Assembly (NCBI GenBank): GCA_963576725.1
Contig: OY755252.1
Coordinates: 28,340,078 to 28,404,077 of the forward strand
DNA length: 64,000 nucleotides
Reading direction: 5' to 3'
DNA from: Azorinus chamasolen
Taxonomy: Eukaryota; Mollusca; Bivalvia; Cardiida; Solecurtidae
Part shown: positions 57,860 through 64,000 of the stretch, one piece after another
Numbering within the stretch: the stretch's first letter is position 1
How the letters are laid out: every line of letters starts with the position of its first letter
Notes under the pieces: model-generated
The model's input: only the letters and a program-made list of their open reading frames with translations
Database searches by the model: none
What the model was told of the DNA's origin: nothing
Made by a program: the position numbers and the translations under genes

Positions 57860-58245
57860 AAGGAAAATGTGTTTGCTTTTTTTAATCTAATTTAATTCAG
57901 ATATAAATCTAGATTTCGATTTTATTCTACTTGTAGCATCCTTATCATATGATATATGCTCTACAATTTGTACTGAAACATCTTTAAAAGAATGGATAGA
58001 CTTCCGAAAGTGTTTGTATAAAAAATGGTGTAGTTTACGATTTCGACACTGGTATACGTGCTTCAAAGCACGCCCTGTTTGTCCTACGTACTGTATACCG
58101 CATCTAGGCGCGTTTCAAGTTAAAACATAAATAACGTTAGTAGTAGTACAATCAACGTCTGAGTTTATCTTGATATTAAATGTTCTATCATTTACTGTTG
58201 ATTAAATAGTGGAAGTACAACAAATGTTACTACAACATATTCACC
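57860..58245 (-). pseudogene. GIY-YIG endonuclease domain of PLE-A
   Basis: Minus strand: ICCSNICCTSTI (Cys-rich, preceding), FNIKINSDVDCTTTNVIYVL, T, TGA (58115-58117), NAPRCGIQYVGQTGRALKH, LHHFLYKHFRKSIHSFKDVS, VQIVEHISYDKDATSRIKSK and SRFI. The strings IQYVGQT (the Y-V-G of the YIG box), CG before it and the final RIK-x-K-x-x-I are hallmark PLE GIY-YIG features; the domain nicks target DNA for integration. The TGA sits where PLE endonucleases usually have a Cys (xxCxxCGxQYVG). An additional TGA precedes ICCSN (58241-58243) and a TAA at STI shows decay. Confidence 0.82.
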
Positions 58246-58365
58246 TCTTAGCAAAGCACTTTTGGATAATCGGATACACTCTGTGTCGCTTGTATAAGGA
58301 CCGTTTACAAATAGAAGAAACATTTTGGATAGCAGATTTGGTGAAGGTATAACTCTTGATCCATT

Positions 58366-58960
58366 GAAAAACACAATTATTAATCGAAAGAGATGGTATG
58401 TCAAAAGATGACTGCCGACTGAAGATTAAGTTGTTTTAAACGAACATAAGGTTGAAGGGGAGAGAAATGAGAAATATTTTGGGTAATTGTACAGTGCATA
58501 TTTATAGATTTGAGTTCTATCAGAGATATTTTAACTTTATTCATATGGGAAGAGGGGCCTGTTTTATGTTCATCAGCATTTCAATACACTAGTGTAGCTA
58601 CTAAGTACATCACAACTCGTTGGTGAGCACAACACCTACTACGAGTTGAAAGTACAATTATTTGTCCATTGCAAAAACATTTATTAATCGAAAGATATAG
58701 TATGTGAAAAGATGATGCCGACTGAAGATAAGGTTGTTTTAAAAGAACATAAGGTTGAAGGGAAGAGAAATAAGAAATAGTTTTGGGTACTTGTACAGAC
58801 GACACAGAGTGCATATTTATAGATTTGAGTTCTATCAGAGGTATTTTAACTTTATTCATATGGGAAATTGATAGGGGCACCTGTATTGTGTTCAACACTT
58901 CAATACATTAGTGTAGCTACCAAGTGCATCAAATCGTTGGTGAACACATCACCTACCACG
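58366..58960 (-). repeat. Tandemly duplicated PLE 5' region (pLTR-like)
   Basis: 58366-58640 and 58671-58960 are direct repeats at ~310-bp spacing: taatcgaaaga, gactgaagat, aacataaggttgaag, tttatagatttgagttctat, ttaactttattcatatggga, tagtgtagcta. The outer copy keeps a frame (58581-58898) with NKVKIPLIELKSINMHS and SYFSSLQPYVLLKQ. PLEs are known to occur as partial tandem copies with pseudo-LTRs, which this resembles. Confidence 0.7.
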
Positions 58961-59099
58961 AGGTGCATGACATACTTACGATGATGTAAGAGGCGGATGA
59001 GAGTGGTGTATGTTACTTGCATATCCTGTAAGAGAATGATAACAACATCGATAACGTGTACGGGGAGACTTTTACGGCAACCATACGGCACACAAGCAA

Positions 59100-59275
59100 C
59101 ACTGTTGTAATAATAAAAGTACAAAAATGAATCACGCAAGAAACACCACATACAGAACAAACAGTCGCCCGAACAGCAACACAAGGAAACAGCAAATGTA
59201 CATAACTATAAAAACATCAAGAGACGCACAAAGACAAAACAAACATAAAATAGGGGGAGATGGAAGTAAAAACCG
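59100..59275 (-). repeat. PLE-A 3' tail fragment
   Basis: Complement of ctgttcgggcgactgtttgt, tgtatgtggtgtttcttgcg and gtctttgtgcgtctcttgat; nearly the same sequence as 62860-63000. Lying just upstream (minus strand) of the 5' region, it could be the tail of a preceding tandem PLE copy. Confidence 0.6.
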
Positions 59276-59290
59276 AGCCAATTACCATGC

Positions 59291-59500
59291 TAATCATTTC
59301 CCTCATATAAACGCGTTTTGTCGCATTTGCAAATTGAGTAGACTCAGATCAGGATCTGCTCTGTCTGAGTGATTAATTTCATAGATCTGTTTCTTTACTT
59401 TCAAAACTGGCTGCAATGTTTTATATTCAATGTGTTATATTAACTATTTTGTTCCTGAATATTAAGTATAAAATAAACATAGAACTGGGGAAAGGGTTAA
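59291..59500. mobile_element. TTAA-type foldback/MITE copy
   Basis: catttccctcatataaacgc left, gaactggggaaagggttaa right. Core gcaaattgagtagactcaga then aggatctgctctgtctg; gtttctttactttcaaaac. Confidence 0.7.
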
Positions 59501-59744
59501 CACTGTTCACGCTAAGAGCAATATGAAATGCATTTACAATCAGCTAGGCACGAATTGCAACGCTGAATAAAACTGGGCATCACATCAGGATCCAAGCTGA
59601 TTGCCACATGGTCACCGACTTCTCAAAAGCTTTGCAGAGGAATTAGACCAGACCTGACCTTTTCAGAATAGCTTTTGTCATGTTTGCCATGTAACCCGTT
59701 TCTTGATAGAAATGCATTTTCAAACCGTAAGGTTATAAACAGTG

Positions 59745-60400
59745 TAAAATTAAACTAAAACTATGTATGATAAACAATACAGATACTGATGGCGAGACAC
59801 CTTCATACGTTCTTTGATCTGGGTCTACACTATTTGCAAATGTCTTTTATATTAGAAACCTGTCAATTAAAGGTTAAACTTTCTCAGGAATAAAGGTCTA
59901 AACTGCATCCTTTCCCTGATATACTTTGTTACTCCTTTGAAAACAGAGTAGGCCCAGATCATAATGATCCAATAGAAGCCGCTTAATAAGGTTTTACGCA
60001 ATGATATAGGTCTCATTCCGTCAGCTTATGCCATGGCAAAAGTAGGTCAATCTATATAAGTTTCTACTGTAAAACTAAATTAAAACTATGTATGATAAAC
60101 AGTACAGAAACTGATCGCGAGACACCTTTAGACGTCCTTTGATCTGGGTCTACACTATTTTCAAATGTCTTTTATAGTCAAATACTGTGAATTAAAGGTT
60201 GAACTAAGGACAGAAAGCATAAAAGTTCTCGGGAATAATGTTCTAAACTGTATCCTTTCCCTGATATATTTTTTACACCTTTGAAAATAGATTGATCCAA
60301 AAGAAGCCACTTAAAAAGGTTTTACGCTATGATATAGGTTTGAGTATGCAGTTCATGCTATGGTAAAAGTAGTTCAATCTATATAAGTTCGTACGCAAAC
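59745..60400. repeat. Tandem duplication, ~323-bp unit
   Basis: aaactatgtatgataaaca at about 59759 and 60083, followed in both by gcgagacacctt, tttgatctgggtctacacta, aaatgtcttttata, atcctttccctgata and gttttacgc(a/t)atgatatagg. Confidence 0.75.
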
Positions 60401-61735
60401 GGAGCAGACTCTGAACACACTGCACCTACTCTGTTCGCAAAGGTGTAGCTATGGAGGGAGGGAAGTGTTCATAACCTTGAAAGTATAGTAACGTGTATGA
60501 ACTTGCTTTTTGCGTAAATCAATAAAATGATTAATCCATGATTTCTCCGCTTGCTGAATACAGGGTTACGGTCCTGATTTGTGCGCTAAATAATTATTTG
60601 GTTGATTTCAGGGGTTCGTGTAATTCTAAACACTGATCGTTTGTAGCTTTACTACTACAAGACGTCAATTAAAAGGTACATGTTTCGTATGGATCTAAGT
60701 CTGTTTGATATAAGCCCATACTGAATTACAATTCGGAGACGTGTTTGACTGCATTCAATTCTTCGATGTTTTATCACCTTTTAGAAGTGGAAATCCCAAA
60801 CTGCGGTGCTAAGGCGTAAGCGCATACTAACCACGTTTCCTACATTCTTGTAGCATCTAAATTGATTTAACACATGTCAAAACTATATAATTCTAAACTG
60901 TTCATTTTCTCTATTAAATGTTCCTTTTTGGTAGATTTATTCAAAGAGGTTGGATCTAGAAATAGCCTATGATGGAACGTGTTAAGATATTCGTGTCAAT
61001 CGTGCCATCTGCCTCCGCACTAATAACACATTCTGTTGTCCCGTTCTGGGCATGGTTCTAGTCTGGTTCTTTTTGCCCCTTTCTGGTCTGTTGTGTACGT
61101 TCACGGCTTACTATTTCTATAAATATACTACTGTTCGGTGATTGCGTATGCTTCGAGTTGCGTTGTTTCCAATCTTGTCCGTTTCTGCCATTTTAGAAGC
61201 TTGAACTTCACCATTCTCAGAGACTCTTGCAACAACTTATATTGTCTGGAGTGCACTCTTCTTCAATCCCGTTGCATTGCATTTCGTCAACATTATAGTC
61301 ATGGTTCATGCCATCCACAGTGTGGGTACACACAGAAACATCTAGTTTTTTCTGGTGAAAATGACATATGGGTCATTATAATCATGAGAACCTTGTCGAA
61401 ACGAATGCCGTTTATATGCAATGTTTTTCCTTGGGCTGATGTAGCCTGTTGAATCCTCAACAGTGTCTTTGGAAGAATCTCAAGCAACAGTAAATGTTTT
61501 ATCAAGTCATGGATTTCTTTTCTCTCCTCCCAGATGCAATAGTAACACTTTCTGTTGCTAGTCTTTTGGCACATAATTGCTGCTGTATGATACTCAGCAA
61601 CACATTAATAAAAAAGATAATGTCACAAAATAAATGGGGTTAATTCTTGCATTACTTTTCTCCTAACTTAGCAACCACTTGGATTTAAACTCCACTATAT
61701 AGTCATTCATTTAATAGTTGTTATAGAGGGATATA
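60100..61735 (-). repeat. Segmental duplication copy 2, block B (inverted)
   Basis: Inverse of 51180-53185, moderately diverged. The order of landmarks is exactly reversed, from ggtgtctcgcgatc at the left to agtcatttatt at the right. The unidentified coding-like repeat lies at about 61010-61420 on the minus strand. Confidence 0.75.
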
Positions 61736-62159
61736 TATTATTTTAACCATTTCCTTCATATAGACAACTTTCCAGTTGAACAATGTTTAACAATGTTCAA
61801 AATTTAGAAAGATGGCGATGTTTCGTTATTATGTTGCATCACTAGAACTCGTCCTGTTTCATACTCTTTCTTATACAGCATGTAAATGCATGTTGACATG
61901 CAAACATATCAATGACGTTAACATTCTAATAATTATAAGGGCAATAATCCATGAACTGAAAATGCACTTCAGAATCAAAAGACGTGATGTACGAATAACG
62001 TAAACATATCGTGTCTAATTCCACTTAAACTTCAGTATTCTGTACAAATGCTTTTGCGCAATTCATTCTTGACGTCATCACTCAAACTAAAAGGTGCATT
62101 TAATGATGTCAAAAATAAGATAAGAAAATTAATCTTTAAAACATATTAAGCAATATCCC

Positions 62160-62530
62160 GTTTATTTCCTCCACCAAACTCTATATTGTGAACTTGTGAC
62201 CACTTTAACACAAAGGATTTCGGGACAAAATAACGGTTTTAGTATCTGGGTTAGCACATCTGCTGCCCTGCTAAACAAAATTCCAAAATAGTTTGTATAC
62301 TGACGAAACCCTTAATAAACGTTTCAGAAAAAAACGTTTATTAATCCACTAAAACCCTACATGTTGTGACCGTTCTTTAGGATCGTCTCGTAGAAACGAT
62401 GATTAAGAGTGGTCACAACATCGTGTGCTCTATGTGTATTTTCCCCTAGACCCTATATGTAATGACCGCTCTTTAGACTTGTCTCGTATAGACGATTCTT
62501 AAGAGTGGTCACAACATAGGGTTTAGTGAA
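62160..62530. repeat. Three palindromes of the ccctatgttgtgaccac type
   Basis: At about 62165-62225 (mostly lost), 62345-62425 and 62448-62525; counterparts of those at 47.8-48.2 kb. Confidence 0.65.
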
Positions 62531-62844
62531 GAGGTAACAATTTTAGTATTTGGATATCTGTTCAACTAGAATGTTCAATAGTGTGTATTCTAACGAGACA
62601 CTTATTCATCCAGTGTACCAACTAGATCCAAACCGTTTACAAAACAACACAAACCCTTAACTAAACATGCGCATTTAGTATTCTTGATATTAATATGAGA
62701 CAAGCTCATAATCGATATTCCCCTTAAGCTTGATTATGATTGATGATATCGGACATGTACCACTGGAATTGCATTCTATATTAGAATACATGCTCACTAT
62801 AACTAGTACACTCTAACAATGCATCCATCTTTTGTCAACTTGCT

Positions 62845-63447
62845 TATTGATAGAAGTACAAACATGAGTCATGCAGGAAACACCACATACAGAACAAACA
62901 GTCGCCCGAACAGCAACACAAGGAAACAGCAAATGTACATAACTATAAAAACATCGAGAGCCGCACAAAGACAGAACAAACATACAATAGGGGGACGATG
63001 GAAGTACCGCCTTGGAACTGTCAGTGACAAAAGTCACTGGGAGGTTAAACCGGGTACTTGCCAATTAGCGAGAGATTTCGATAGTAAAATTTAGAGAAAG
63101 TTTTTCTTAGTTTATGGTATATATATCCTTGCTTAAGCAGTTTTTCAGTTAAAATGACATTTCGACTGTTAAAATCGTCAATAGATGAACAAGCTCTAGC
63201 AAAACGAATAAGTTGAGATAGATAAACCCCGTAAGATGGAGCACGGGGAACATTCCCGTGAAGATGAGGAAAATTTACAATATTAAAATCAAAATCATTT
63301 CTTTTGCCATATATTTTAGAAGAAATCATTCCATTATAAATTTTAAGGTCTAGATCAAGAAACGCTGCATAGTTGTCGGACGGGTTAGCTTTATTCCATT
63401 TGAGTTCTTTAGGATAAATTGTAGGAATCAGAGCATCACAGAAAGGG
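62845..63447 (-). pseudogene. PLE family A insertion: RT thumb piece joined to 3' tail
   Basis: Minus strand: decayed KWNKANPSDNYAAFLDLDLK (63440-63350), MISSKIYGKRNDFDFNIVNF, RFARACSSIDDFNSRN, KQGYIYHKLRKTFSKFYYRN, LIGKYP; then an abrupt jump at 63055 into the 3' tail (gtcactgacagttccaaggc ... catgactcatgtttgta), ending at 62845. The C-terminus and SECIS are deleted. The PLE is closest to the copy at 408-1200. Confidence 0.82.
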
Positions 63448-63620
63448 TAAAGTACAGTAGAGTCAGCCTATATTAACCATATAAGGTATTTAGAGGTCCA
63501 TAAGAATATGTGGTTATTTGATGCAGAACGAAGAAATATAGAATGTCCAAAAAGGACAGCTATGCATGCTTCTCGTACTGGATTAAGTCACCATAAGCTA
63601 TCATTAAGCTACTATATGTA

Positions 63621-63880
63621 TTAACTCTTTACTCCATAAGTACGTATTTCTGTACCGTGATGTCATATTTAAATATACGCCTTTTGCAAATAGAGAAGAC
63701 CCAGATAAGACGGTTCCTATAAGGAGGCTCTGCTCTGTTTGTTTATAAAGTAATATAGATATGATTCTACAGTTTCTGCCATGACCCAAATGTCTGGTAA
63801 TTATTTCCAAATGTAAGACCTAATGTAATCCATATTGATTGATTTACTATTTCGTACATGAATATTCATAGAGTAAATAG
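63621..63880. mobile_element. TTAA-type foldback/MITE copy
   Basis: taactctttactccataagt, gcaaatagagaagacccaga, gaggctctgctctgtttg, gattctacagtttctgccat, catgaatattcatagagtaa. Confidence 0.62.
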
Positions 63881-64000
63881 TGAAAATCTAGATTTGGTCC
63901 TAATTTCGATGGTCGCTATAGACAGGGTGTCCTGTACATGCTCTCTATAGTTAACACAGTCTAGTAATACATCCATATTTTGTCAACCTGCAACATTTCC

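Larger units (their letters stand above)
55920..58960 (-). mobile_element. Penelope-like element family A with N-terminal GIY-YIG endonuclease (permuted, Naiad-type)
   Basis: Read on the minus strand: a duplicated 5' region (58960-58366), a Cys-rich segment, the GIY-YIG domain (58190-57860), a linker, the RT N-terminal region (57790-57070), fingers/palm (56870-56460) and motif IPMGTNCAPLVADLFLYCYE near 56100. It is truncated at 55920 before the YLDD box and 3' UTR. Canonical PLEs put GIY-YIG after the RT; here it precedes it on the same strand with no second element between. Confidence 0.85.
61740..64000 (+). repeat. Segmental duplication copy 2, block A (direct)
   Basis: Direct counterpart of 47400-50645, running off the window end. 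It lacks the 1.45-kb insertion of copy 1 but has a PLE-A insertion at 62845-63447. Confidence 0.75.

Overview
This window reads as an AT-rich, repeat-dominated stretch of a eukaryotic, probably bivalve mollusc, genome. I base that on the many Penelope-like element (PLE) fragments, the CR1/L2-type LINE pieces, satellite arrays of a style I associate with bivalves (repeated 'gaccttgaccttgac' and 'ttcaaggtcaaggtcac' motifs), dense foldback/MITE-like palindromes, and the absence of any bacterial-style gene layout. I see no rRNA, no tRNA that I can defend, and no CRISPR array. The taxon is an inference.

The most interesting content is a set of about ten PLE fragments in two families. I call them A (176-1200, 10640-11100, 20835-22030, 55920-58960, 62845-63447) and B (8683-8855, 15896-18432, 23380-25230, 25755-26896, 29255-30585, 33755-34178, plus tail scraps). 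In the A copy at 55.9-59.0 kb a GIY-YIG endonuclease lies upstream (N-terminal) of the reverse transcriptase, the permuted Naiad-type order. The best B copy (15915-17843) is one reading frame except for two in-frame TGA codons. Both TGAs sit at exactly homologous positions in the A copy. Directly after the stop codon both families carry a conserved hairpin with the SECIS hallmarks (ATGA, AAA in the apical loop, GA on the 3' strand), with compensatory stem changes between families. Together this indicates retrotransposons that encode a selenoprotein.

Layout. 0.2-1.2 kb: PLE-A. 1.4-3.1 kb: tandem array with ~317-bp higher-order unit. 4.6-7.4 kb: a second satellite inside 20-bp inverted ends. 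8.3-9.1 kb: foldback, PLE-B scrap and repeat X. 10.6-12.3 kb: internally deleted PLE-A, then an inverted CR1/L2-like LINE. 13.3-13.6 kb: foldback transposon with a near-perfect palindrome. 14.9-25.5 kb: a candidate host gene, a small secreted peptide in two exons whose ~10.3-kb intron is filled by PLE-B, microsatellites and PLE fragments. 25.7-30.6 kb: more PLE-B and LINE. 32.5-47.1 kb: foldback/MITE country (TTAA family, CAGT/TA family, GC-rich inverted ends at 36.6 and 45.9 kb). 47.4-53.2 kb and 60.1-64.0 kb: two diverged copies of a segmental duplication, one block of which is inverted; between them lie a LINE scrap and the best endonuclease-bearing PLE.

How parts relate: the PLEs have inserted into tandem repeats, microsatellites and the duplicated block, and the foldback families have saturated the right half. 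Apart from the candidate secreted-peptide gene I find no convincing host coding gene. All statements are from reading the sequence; no database search was possible.
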